DNA of 64,000 nucleotides from Pontibacter sp. G13 (GTDB taxonomy: Bacteria > Bacteroidota > Bacteroidia > J057): positions 3,554,501 to 3,618,500 of the forward strand of contig NZ_CP134696.1 of NCBI RefSeq assembly GCF_031851795.1, given 5' to 3'. Within the stretch, counting starts at the first letter, position 1, and each line of letters opens with the position of its first letter. The notes under the pieces were generated by a model that had not been told where the DNA came from, searched no databases, and saw only the letters and a program-made list of their open reading frames with translations. The position numbers and the translations under genes are program-made. This document shows, piece after piece, positions 54,362 to 62,976 of this stretch.

Positions 54362-55300
54362 TTATCTGTTGAACTTGATGTAGTTTGCTGGGTCGAGCGG
54401 TTTGCCTTTGTGCCACAACTCAAGGTGTAGGTGGGTACCTGTTGTGTTTTCTCCGGTATTTCCGATTACCGCGATCGGCTCACCCGCTAAGACGTACGTA
54501 CCGGCCTCTTTGAGTAATCGGTTGTTGTGCTTGTAGAAAGATAAGATATTTCCTTCACTTGCCACACCGATTATCCATCCGTTGTCATCCGAATACTCGG
54601 AAACGACAACATAGCCATTGCAAATAGACCGGATCAACGTTTTCTCCTCTGCTACAATATCCACGCCATAATGCTTCTTTTCCGGATTAAATTGATTTCG
54701 AATTTCACCCTTTAATGGAGCAACGAGGGTCATGAGCACGGACTTTTCGGGCATCCTTACAGCGGGATTTCTTTCCTCTGGCACATATACTACACGTACG
54801 GCATCCGTTGCCGAAGCATTTTGATCCGAAGAACCAGATTCTATTACCGATGATGCAGGAGTCGATGGAGCCGCAGCAGCATTGGACTGTGCGATCTCTG
54901 CCATTTCCGAAGCGAGTAGAGAATCTAATTTGCCTTGACTTAGTGTCGGCATTGAATCATTTTCGGGGGCCAGCATTCTTTTCATGCTGTTGGTAAACTG
55001 AAAGCATTTGTCCAGTGCCAATTCAGCATTGTTCAATGCCGTGGTCAAACTGGCTGTTTCTTTCTTAATATCTTCAGGACTTCGATACCCAGGGATCAGC
55101 GAGTGGAAGTTGGGAACAAATACGAACATCACGATCGTTCCTCCCACCACACTTATCAGCAGAAGAATGGATGCAATCAGGATGGACAAGGGTTTCAAGG
55201 AGAATTCGCGGGACCGGGAAAGGGTGACGTCATCGATCACTTCGACCCGATAACGTTTGATCAATCCTTCCTTTATTCGCCTGAAAAAGTTTTGTAACAT
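54362..55300 (-). CDS. Membrane-anchored M23 (LytM-type) peptidase
   Basis: A 312-residue protein with one N-terminal span (about 38-62), a disordered linker (about 120-190) and a C-terminal LytM domain. The zinc ligands are H210, D214 and H292, with H258 and H290 as active-site histidines, so the catalytic set is complete. Such enzymes cut peptidoglycan peptide bridges. Divergent from the PorW/SprE-like gene; followed by bactofilin. Confidence 0.93.
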   Translation of the reverse strand: MLQNFFRRIKEGLIKRYRVEVIDDVTLSRSREFSLKPLSILIASILLLISVVGGTIVMFVFVPNFHSLIPGYRSPEDIKKETASLTTALNNAELALDKCFQFTNSMKRMLAPENDSMPTLSQGKLDSLLASEMAEIAQSNAAAAPSTPASSVIESGSSDQNASATDAVRVVYVPEERNPAVRMPEKSVLMTLVAPLKGEIRNQFNPEKKHYGVDIVAEEKTLIRSICNGYVVVSEYSDDNGWIIGVASEGNILSFYKHNNRLLKEAGTYVLAGEPIAVIGNTGENTTGTHLHLELWHKGKPLDPANYIKFNR

Positions 55301-55327
55301 AAGGTCTAGCTTACAAAGGGATTTGGG

Positions 55328-55335
55328 TATCTTTG
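55328..55335 (+). promoter_or_regulatory. -7 element of the PorW/SprE-like gene
   Basis: TATCTTTG matches the Bacteroidota -7 consensus exactly and lies 49 bases before the ATG at 55385. No -33 TTTG is seen at the usual distance. Confidence 0.45.
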
Positions 55336-55384
55336 TTGAGCCTCACTAGGGAATTCCAGCTATCTTCCTGACAATCACTCAGAT

Positions 55385-58090
55385 ATGACAACTTTATTGG
55401 GCAGTCGCAAACTTACGAAATTTCTCCTAATTCCTTTTCTCATTTTGCTTGCGGCATGTAGCCGTGAGAAGGAGACTGCTACCGCCAAATTCTACCATTC
55501 CACCACTTCCTACTTCAACGGATATTACAATGCGCTGGAGCTTTTCAAATTGACCGTAGCAGATCTTGAGGAGAAATATGTATTCCCACAGCAGGGGTTC
55601 ATGGAAGTCGTGTATTACGGAAAGGAGGATGAAGTTAAGCCCTTAGAGGGAGATTTCGAAACCGTCACCAAGAAGAATGACGCAATCATCTACCGCCACC
55701 CCAATGGCAACTACATCGACAATTGCCGACTCCTCAACGGTAAAGCGTGGTTCTACCGCCAAAACTATACCCTTGCATTGCAAAACTTCCGCAATGTGAT
55801 CCAAGAATACCCAGACTCCAAGCAACTTCCCGATGCATATTTCTGGCTCGCACAGACCCATTATCAGATGGATAACAAGGAAGTGATCCCAGAGATTCTT
55901 TATACCAATTTGCTGGAAAACGATACGCTTGAGATTGATGAGGAGCTACGTGCCGAGATTGCGCTGTTTGAAATCCGCCTCAGCTTGGATTCGGCAGATT
56001 ATCAGACCTCTGCAGCACTTTTGGCGGAACACATTGGATTTATCAAAGGACGACTTAGAACTGCCAGGGCGCACTTCCTTCTCGGACAACTCTATGCTGA
56101 ATTGGCAGATTTTGCCCGAGCACTTGAGCAGTATCAAATCGTAGCCAAAACCGCTGGCGATTACGAGTTGGCCTTTGAAGCAAAAATCAGAATTGCTCGG
56201 CTGTATCTGGATTTTCAAGAAAGTGTGGATAGTCAAGAGCAATTGGCCAATTATCTTCGGAAGCTGCTCAAGGATGAAAAAAATATTCCCTACCAAGACC
56301 GAATTTATTACGAGAAGGCGCTACTGGAATTCAAAAAGGAGGAAGAGGATCAAGGAATCGACTACCTCAAGGAATCTGTCGCAGTCAACATTGGCAACAA
56401 TCGCCAGAAAGCCCTTTCCTACTATAAAATCGGTCAGGTCTATTTCTACAACCGGCAGAATTACGACCTCGCTCAGGCATATTATGATAGTGCTGCCGCC
56501 GTCATCACGGTAGATGCGCCTGAATACAAGGAAATCACCAATCTCGCCAAGACACTCAAAGAATACATCACCCACAAGCGCACCATCCAATATCAGGATA
56601 GTATGCTTTGGCTCGCGAGTCTTTCTGACCTAGAATTGGACTCCGTGATCTTGGAGGTAGTGGCCGAAGAAAAACGCAAAAAAGAGGAGGAAGCGGAGAG
56701 GCTTCTCGCTCAGATGAATCAAAACCAGAACAACAGCTTCAATAACCCTTTCTTCAATGATTTCAACCAACAAAATGGCGGGAGAAATGGGGGAGGGGGC
56801 GAATCCGCTGTTTGGTACTTTGATAATCCGGCAGCAGTATCTTCCGGGAAAATGCAATTTCAGCAGATCTGGGGAAGTCGTGCCAATGCTGACAACTGGC
56901 GAAGGAGCAAGTCCATGGCTACCATGGGCCAAGATCTAGCCCCGGGTACCAGACAAGAAATCGCTCAAAACCAAGAACAAACGGAATCCATAGATACGGC
57001 ACTGGTGGCCCAATATGGCGACAATGCCAGATTTTATGCTCCGATCCCCAAGACGGCAGAAGAGATAGAAGCCGCCAACAACGCGGTAGAAAATGCCATG
57101 TACAAACTTGGACAGGTCTACAGCCAAAAGCTGAACGAGCCCGACTCAGCGATTGCCACCTTCGAATCATTGCTAGATAGATTTGAAGGGTCTGACTATA
57201 CGCTTCAAGCTCGATATGCGCTTTATCAGCTTTATCTGGCGCAAAACAACCCGATCTTCAACGTCCACAAAAACTTTTTCCTCAATGAGCACCCCAACAC
57301 GGTGTACGCCTACCTTATTCAAGGAAGAGATCCCAATGAACTGAAAGAGGAAGAGGAAGATTTCAAATATGCGTATGCGGGACTGTTCAATTCCTATGCG
57401 CAGCAGCAGTATCAGACCTCGATTGGCTTCTCGGAGTTTTTGCTCGCCCAGGCTCAGTTTTTGGATGTGGGATTGGACATGGCGCAGCTCCTATATATAA
57501 GAGGTATGTCCTATGGATATATCGGTGAAAAGGACAGCCTTCAGTTGATCCTGACTGGCTTGGTGGATGCTTACCCCAACCATGATGTAACTCCATTGGC
57601 ACGAGAAACCCTCCAATTCTTGTCCAATGGTCCGACAGAAGGCCCCCAACTCGTAGGTGGCAGACCCGCCCAAGGCCCAGAAGCACCAGATGAAGAAGAT
57701 CCTCGCTTCAAAGGATTCACGGATAAAGTCAAACCTAATGAGAAGGTGTTTGTCCTGATGTACATCAGCAAGGACAAATTCACCAAAAAGCAGGTGGAAG
57801 AAACCGTATCGAACTTCAATTCCCAGTTCTTCTCCGACAAATCCCTCAAGGTTTACACCTTCATGTACCAGCAGACGCATTTGCTTCCCTATATCCGCCA
57901 CTTCAAATCGGTGGGAGAAGCCAAGCAGTACATTGAGCAATTCTTGAGTGAGGACAGCTCTCGGAGATTGCTGCCCAGCAACGACGAGCGAATCTTCTAT
58001 ATCACTCAAGCGAACTTCCGTGTTGCCTACGGTCAAAAAAGGCTGACAGATTACATCGATTACTACGATGCCTTTTTGAACCGAAATTAA
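55385..58090 (+). CDS. TPR lipoprotein, probable type IX secretion PorW/SprE
   Basis: A 901-residue lipoprotein: lipobox LAAC with C25, then ACSREKETATAKFYHSTTSYFNGYYN, which resembles the start of PorW/SprE, an outer-membrane lipoprotein needed for type IX secretion and gliding. The body is a long series of TPR units (about 100-420 and 560-730) separated by a Gln/Asn-rich low-complexity linker (about 440-480). The C-terminal domain (about 790-895) is a distinct helical-beta module. A substrate of the system is encoded at 24469, which supports the call. The identity with PorW/SprE is from pattern only. Confidence 0.68.
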   Translation: MTTLLGSRKLTKFLLIPFLILLAACSREKETATAKFYHSTTSYFNGYYNALELFKLTVADLEEKYVFPQQGFMEVVYYGKEDEVKPLEGDFETVTKKNDAIIYRHPNGNYIDNCRLLNGKAWFYRQNYTLALQNFRNVIQEYPDSKQLPDAYFWLAQTHYQMDNKEVIPEILYTNLLENDTLEIDEELRAEIALFEIRLSLDSADYQTSAALLAEHIGFIKGRLRTARAHFLLGQLYAELADFARALEQYQIVAKTAGDYELAFEAKIRIARLYLDFQESVDSQEQLANYLRKLLKDEKNIPYQDRIYYEKALLEFKKEEEDQGIDYLKESVAVNIGNNRQKALSYYKIGQVYFYNRQNYDLAQAYYDSAAAVITVDAPEYKEITNLAKTLKEYITHKRTIQYQDSMLWLASLSDLELDSVILEVVAEEKRKKEEEAERLLAQMNQNQNNSFNNPFFNDFNQQNGGRNGGGGESAVWYFDNPAAVSSGKMQFQQIWGSRANADNWRRSKSMATMGQDLAPGTRQEIAQNQEQTESIDTALVAQYGDNARFYAPIPKTAEEIEAANNAVENAMYKLGQVYSQKLNEPDSAIATFESLLDRFEGSDYTLQARYALYQLYLAQNNPIFNVHKNFFLNEHPNTVYAYLIQGRDPNELKEEEEDFKYAYAGLFNSYAQQQYQTSIGFSEFLLAQAQFLDVGLDMAQLLYIRGMSYGYIGEKDSLQLILTGLVDAYPNHDVTPLARETLQFLSNGPTEGPQLVGGRPAQGPEAPDEEDPRFKGFTDKVKPNEKVFVLMYISKDKFTKKQVEETVSNFNSQFFSDKSLKVYTFMYQQTHLLPYIRHFKSVGEAKQYIEQFLSEDSSRRLLPSNDERIFYITQANFRVAYGQKRLTDYIDYYDAFLNRN

Positions 58091-58113
58091 AGAAAATCCG
58101 AAAAAATGCACTG

Positions 58114-58156
58114 AAATGGCCGCCCATAACATCATGGGCGGCCATTTGGTTTTTTG
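58114..58156 (+). terminator. Terminator of the PorW/SprE-like gene
   Basis: 14-base arms aaatggccgcccat (58114-58127) and atgggcggccattt (58134-58147), then GGTTTTTTG. Confidence 0.9.
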
Positions 58157-58183
58157 AGGGCATGGATGATGTGTGAGGCATAA

Positions 58184-58213
58184 TTTGCGTTTTCGCAAAT
58201 AGTCATATATTTG
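58184..58213 (+). promoter_or_regulatory. Promoter of the penicillin-binding protein gene
   Basis: TTTG (58184-58187), 18 bases, TATATTTG (58206-58213): a full Bacteroidota promoter. The start codon is 37 bases further. Confidence 0.65.
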
Positions 58214-58250
58214 TCTCATTCCCTTGACCTTCGCTCTCAATCTGCTCGCT

Positions 58251-60566
58251 ATGGATCAACGGTTTACCTCTCCTGAACACACCCCTTCACATAGTCCCGA
58301 TTCCGCATTGGATAGGGACACAATCGAACCCCGAAAACGGGGGTTCAGGAAGGCAAGAATTGCCTTCTTCTCCACTTTGCTTGCCTTGTTGATTGGCTCA
58401 GGGAGCTATGTGTGGTACATCTGCCAAGATCTCCCCACCTTCTCTGAAATCAGCAATCCCCAGCGCAGGCTTTCCAGCCAGATCATTTCTTCCGATGGAA
58501 TCGTATTGGACAATCTGTTCGCCAAAGAGAATCGAGTTCAGATCGGCCTAAACGAAATCTCACCTTATGTGATCGATGCATTGATCGCAACAGAGGACAC
58601 ACGCTTCTTTCAGCATTCAGGCATGGATCAATGGGTCTTCATATCCATCTTGAAACGATATATTGGTGGTACCACTTCTGGAGGTAGTACCTTAACCATG
58701 CAGTTGGCGCGGAACATGTTTGACAAGATTTCCATGGAACGAAGTATCCATCGGAAAATCAGAGAAATCGTTGTCTCCCTACAATTGGAACGAATGCTCA
58801 CCAAGCAGGAAATTCTGGCAGCATATCTCAACACGGTCAATATTTACGGGAATACCTTCGGCATAGAGATGGCTGCCCAACGCCTTTTCTCCAAACCAGC
58901 GAGAGACCTGAATCTAGAGGAATCTGCCACATTGGTTGCGATGCTCAAGGGACAGGGAGTCTATCACCCTATTCGCCATCCAGAGCGAGTAACCGAGCGT
59001 CGAAATCTGGTGATCGGCTTGATGAAGCGCCATGAGCTTCTGGATTTGGAGCAAACTAAGATTGACAGCGTCATTGAAAGACCGCTAGAAACCGCTCCCC
59101 CAAGAGCCCAGCATGTGGAAGGCATTGCACCGTATTTTCGCCAGCAAGTCAGATCATTTGCCTACCAATGGTGCCGTGAAAACACCAAACCCAATGGAGA
59201 ACCCTACGATCTGTATGAAGATGGGCTGCGCATTTACACCACTTTGGACACGCGTCTTCAGCAACACGCAGAAAATGCGGTAAAGAATCATCTCACCAAG
59301 CTCCAAGGTCAATTCGATCGCCATCTCAGTGGATACGCTCCTTATGATGAGTTTCCCGATATTCTACAGCGAATGATGGTCCGGTCAGATCGCTACAAAA
59401 AGGCGCTGGAAGCAGGAATGGCCAAACCTGAGATCATCGAGCAATTTAACCAGTCGGTTGAGATGTCTCTATTTTCATGGAATGGTCCATTGGACACGAC
59501 CATGACTCCCATGGACTCCCTGAAATATTACGCTAGGGTATTGGAAACAGGCTCTGTGTCCATTGATCCAAGAACTGGTCAAGTGAAAGCCTGGGTTGGA
59601 GGAGTTGACTTCGAGCATTTCAAATATGACCATGTTTCTGTAGGAAAAAGGCAAGCAGGATCTACCTTCAAGCCTTTTGTATATCTGACCGCCATCGCCA
59701 ATGGATATTCTCCCTGTGAATTGGCACTGAATCAACCGGTCGTATTCGAGCCGACTTTTGAAGGTGGCAAGCGCTGGGTTCCGAGGAATTCGGATGGGAA
59801 ATTCGGTGGAAAAATGACCCTGAGAAAAGCGTTGGCTACTTCCACGAATTTGGTGACTGCCCAGCTTGTCAACAAGTTCGGCTTGTCCAGCATCATCGAC
59901 CATGCCCGAATGGCAGGAATTGAATCGCCTCTAGAAGCTGTACCCACGCTTTGTCTGGGAACTGCGGATCTGTCGGTACTGGAATTGACGGGCGCTTACT
60001 GCACTTTCGCCAATCATGGAGAAAGAATCAAACCCTATTTTGTTTCCCGCATCGAGGACAAACAAGGCAATGTCATCGCCGAATTTGTTCCTGAGCGCAA
60101 ACAAGTCATCAATGAGCATAGTGCCTACCTGATGGTAGAAATGCTCAAAGGAGTGGTTGATGAGCCTGGAGGGACAGCAGGACGCCTGCGTTACAAATAT
60201 CAATTCAGGAACGAAATCGGCGGCAAAACCGGGACCACTCAAAATCACGCCGATGGGTGGTTCATTGGGGTCACTCAAAATCTCGTCACGGGAGTTTGGG
60301 TGGGTTGCTCTGATCGAAGAATGCGTTTCAATAGCATGAAACTGGGGCAAGGAGCACATACCGCCCTACCGATTTGGGCTTTGTACATGCAATCCGTGTA
60401 TGGGGATGATGCGATGAATTTTGAGCCAGAACCTTTCGAAAAACCCGCGGGATATATTAGTTTGCTTAATTGCGAGGATGCAGAGGAAAGCATGGATTTT
60501 GCCGTCATGCGGGGCCAAGATCCAGATGCTTCTGACCCAGATGCAGACTTGGATATCTTCGAATGA
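58251..60566 (+). CDS. Class A penicillin-binding protein (PBP1A-type)
   Basis: A 771-residue bifunctional cell-wall enzyme from the ATG at 58251. After one span (about 36-58) comes the GT51 transglycosylase domain with the catalytic ATEDTRFFQHSG (E115) and GGSTLTMQLARN (144-155). The transpeptidase domain has S471-T-F-K474, S531-T-N533 and K659-T-G-T. The C-terminus is acidic (about 745-771). It polymerises and cross-links peptidoglycan. uvrC follows after 16 bases and is likely in the same transcript. Confidence 0.95.
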   Translation: MDQRFTSPEHTPSHSPDSALDRDTIEPRKRGFRKARIAFFSTLLALLIGSGSYVWYICQDLPTFSEISNPQRRLSSQIISSDGIVLDNLFAKENRVQIGLNEISPYVIDALIATEDTRFFQHSGMDQWVFISILKRYIGGTTSGGSTLTMQLARNMFDKISMERSIHRKIREIVVSLQLERMLTKQEILAAYLNTVNIYGNTFGIEMAAQRLFSKPARDLNLEESATLVAMLKGQGVYHPIRHPERVTERRNLVIGLMKRHELLDLEQTKIDSVIERPLETAPPRAQHVEGIAPYFRQQVRSFAYQWCRENTKPNGEPYDLYEDGLRIYTTLDTRLQQHAENAVKNHLTKLQGQFDRHLSGYAPYDEFPDILQRMMVRSDRYKKALEAGMAKPEIIEQFNQSVEMSLFSWNGPLDTTMTPMDSLKYYARVLETGSVSIDPRTGQVKAWVGGVDFEHFKYDHVSVGKRQAGSTFKPFVYLTAIANGYSPCELALNQPVVFEPTFEGGKRWVPRNSDGKFGGKMTLRKALATSTNLVTAQLVNKFGLSSIIDHARMAGIESPLEAVPTLCLGTADLSVLELTGAYCTFANHGERIKPYFVSRIEDKQGNVIAEFVPERKQVINEHSAYLMVEMLKGVVDEPGGTAGRLRYKYQFRNEIGGKTGTTQNHADGWFIGVTQNLVTGVWVGCSDRRMRFNSMKLGQGAHTALPIWALYMQSVYGDDAMNFEPEPFEKPAGYISLLNCEDAEESMDFAVMRGQDPDASDPDADLDIFE

Positions 60567-60582
60567 TTCAGCTACGTAATTC

Positions 60583-62397
60583 ATGCCCCATCGAGAGGAC
60601 GTTCTTGAGAAAGTGAAAAGCCTCCCCAAAACTCCGGGAGTCTACCGGTTTTTCAACCAATCTGGTAAAATCATTTACATCGGCAAAGCCAAGAATCTCA
60701 AGAGTAGAGTTTCTTCTTATTTCGCCAATTCCCGACCGCACAGCTATCGGATCAGGAAAATGGTCGGAATGATTCATGATCTGGAGTACACAGTGGTCCA
60801 TAGCGAGGCCGAAGCACTTTTGCTCGAAAACAACCTCATCAAATCCCACCAACCCAAATACAACATCCTCCTCAAGGACGGGAAGACCTATCCGTACATC
60901 TGTATCAAAAATGAACGCTTCCCAAGGGTATTCTCAACGCGTACTAAAATAGATGATGGCTCCACCTATTTTGGTCCATATCCAAGTGTTGCTGCCATGC
61001 GAGCGATTCTGGACCTGATCCGGTCCATGGTGAAACTCCGGACGTGCAACTACTATCTTTCCGAATCGAATATTCAAGCCAGAAAATTCAAGCGCTGCCT
61101 CGAATATCAAATTGGCAACTGTCTTGCTCCCTGTGAAGGCCTGCAATCAGAAGCCGACTATATGCAGGGCATCGACCAGATCAAGCATATTCTCAAAGGC
61201 AATCTGGGACCTGTCATCCGGAAACTGGAAGGCGACATGATGTCAGCAGCTGAGAATTACGAGTTCGAAAAAGCTGAATATTTGAAGCGAAGGGTCCAAA
61301 AAGTTAAGGATCACAAACGCAAGAGTACCGTCGTCTCTGAGAAAATTTCAAACCTAGAGGTATTGACTGTTGAAGTTGAGGAGACCTTGGCTGTCGTGAA
61401 TCATTTTCAGGTTCAGGAAGGAGCGATTATTTCCACCCACGCTTGGGAATACAAGCTCAAGCATCAGGAGGAACCCGAAGAAATCATCGGTGCAACCTTG
61501 GAACAGCTGTTTTCGGACGAAGAGATACATCACGAGATCGTGTCCAATGTTCAAATTCCAGCTGAATTTCTGCCCGAGGAGGCAAAGGTGCATGTTCCCC
61601 AACGCGGCGACAAAAAACACCTGGTTGACCTTTCCTTGAAAAATTGCCAGACGTTGTTGACCGAAAAGCTTTACAAGCAGAATTTCAAGGTTCGCCAAAC
61701 GCCGGGCGAACGAATGGTGGAAGCACTTCAGGTAGCTCTCAATATGAAAACCCCTCCCAATCATATCGAGTGTTTTGACAATTCCAATTTTCAGGGAGCT
61801 TCGCCTGTCGCCTCGATGGTGGTTTTCAAGCAAGGGAAAGCCTCCAAGCGCGACTATCGACATTTCAATATCAAGACTGTAGAAGGACCGAATGACTTTG
61901 CTTCGATGGAAGAGATCGTTCATCGGAGATACAAGCGATTGCTGGATGAGCAGCAGCCCTTGCCAGATCTAATCGTGATTGACGGGGGAAAAGGGCAATT
62001 GACAAGTGCTGCCATGGCCATGGAGGAGCTCGATTTGCTCGGCAAAATTCCCGTGATCGGCATCGCCAAACGATTGGAAGAGATCTATCGAGTGGGCGAT
62101 CCCATCCCCCTTCACATTGATAAAAAGAATGCTGGCCTTCACCTAATCCAGCAAATTCGAAATGAGGCGCACCGGTTTGCGATTACATTTCATCGAAACA
62201 AGCGCAGCAATGCCGCCAATCAACGTTCAAAGCTGACCTCAATCAAAGGAATTGGTGAAGCGGCAGAGCAGGACATTATTCGCAAATTCAAGTCAATCAA
62301 AAAGCTCAAGGCAGCAAGTCACGAAGAACGAGTCGCCAAAATCGGCGCCCACAAAGCCAAAATTATTCAGGCAGCAATCGAGTCTGGAGAGCTATAA
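60583..62397 (+). CDS. uvrC: Excinuclease ABC subunit C
   Basis: A 604-residue UvrC of standard length. The GIY-YIG nuclease domain (about 17-95) contains PGVYRFF and IYIGKAKNLKSRVSSYF; a UVR motif follows near 215-240; the RNase H-like 5' nuclease domain has FDNSNFQG and LIVIDGGKGQL; a C-terminal helix-hairpin-helix pair ends the protein. It makes the dual incisions in nucleotide excision repair. Upstream is the penicillin-binding protein gene. Confidence 0.97.
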   Translation: MPHREDVLEKVKSLPKTPGVYRFFNQSGKIIYIGKAKNLKSRVSSYFANSRPHSYRIRKMVGMIHDLEYTVVHSEAEALLLENNLIKSHQPKYNILLKDGKTYPYICIKNERFPRVFSTRTKIDDGSTYFGPYPSVAAMRAILDLIRSMVKLRTCNYYLSESNIQARKFKRCLEYQIGNCLAPCEGLQSEADYMQGIDQIKHILKGNLGPVIRKLEGDMMSAAENYEFEKAEYLKRRVQKVKDHKRKSTVVSEKISNLEVLTVEVEETLAVVNHFQVQEGAIISTHAWEYKLKHQEEPEEIIGATLEQLFSDEEIHHEIVSNVQIPAEFLPEEAKVHVPQRGDKKHLVDLSLKNCQTLLTEKLYKQNFKVRQTPGERMVEALQVALNMKTPPNHIECFDNSNFQGASPVASMVVFKQGKASKRDYRHFNIKTVEGPNDFASMEEIVHRRYKRLLDEQQPLPDLIVIDGGKGQLTSAAMAMEELDLLGKIPVIGIAKRLEEIYRVGDPIPLHIDKKNAGLHLIQQIRNEAHRFAITFHRNKRSNAANQRSKLTSIKGIGEAAEQDIIRKFKSIKKLKAASHEERVAKIGAHKAKIIQAAIESGEL

Positions 62398-62450
62398 TTT
62401 CCTATATTTCGAATAACTCTTGACTTCGTTTTTATCCACTTTGACTCTGA

Positions 62451-62960
62451 ATGGCCGTGCCTAGCAATTCCCTTTCTCATCCCGCTTTTGAGGCATTTTT
62501 CGATGGTCTTTATGGCAAAAATGCCCATATCTCTCCGATGAACGCTTTGGATGGATTGACCACCGATACCGTTAGTTTTTCCGCTTCCAATGCTCCATAC
62601 ACCATTTGGGAGATCATCGGACATATCATTTTTTGGCAGGATTGGTTTGAGCATCTGCTGAAAACTGGCGAAAGGAGACCAGTTCCACATGCTGAGGATG
62701 GATGGCCTTATGAAGGTGGGCCCAAAACCCAAGAATCTCTCGAAGCGGCCTGCACCCGGCTCATCAAATATACCCAAGATATGGAGGTTCAGCTTTTGAG
62801 TCCCGACATGGACCTGACTCAACCAAAGGGAGATTATGCCACAGGGTTCCATGTCGTTCAAGCCGCAGCCAATCACATGAGTTATCACCTAGGACAAATC
62901 ATGCTTTTGAGAAGGATGGAAGGCAACTATCCACCGCCTTCAGGAGGAGAGACTTGGTAG
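62451..62960 (+). CDS. DinB-family metal-binding protein
   Basis: A 169-residue four-helix protein of the DinB/YfiT family. The three metal-ligand histidines are visible: H58 in EIIGHIIFW, H142 and H146 in NHMSYHLGQ. Members include bacillithiol- or mycothiol-dependent enzymes and hydrolases; the substrate is unknown. It starts 53 bases after uvrC. Its stop is close to that of the convergent MFS gene (16-base gap). Confidence 0.87.
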   Translation: MAVPSNSLSHPAFEAFFDGLYGKNAHISPMNALDGLTTDTVSFSASNAPYTIWEIIGHIIFWQDWFEHLLKTGERRPVPHAEDGWPYEGGPKTQESLEAACTRLIKYTQDMEVQLLSPDMDLTQPKGDYATGFHVVQAAANHMSYHLGQIMLLRRMEGNYPPPSGGETW

Positions 62961-62976
62961 GTTGGCGATAAAGTTT

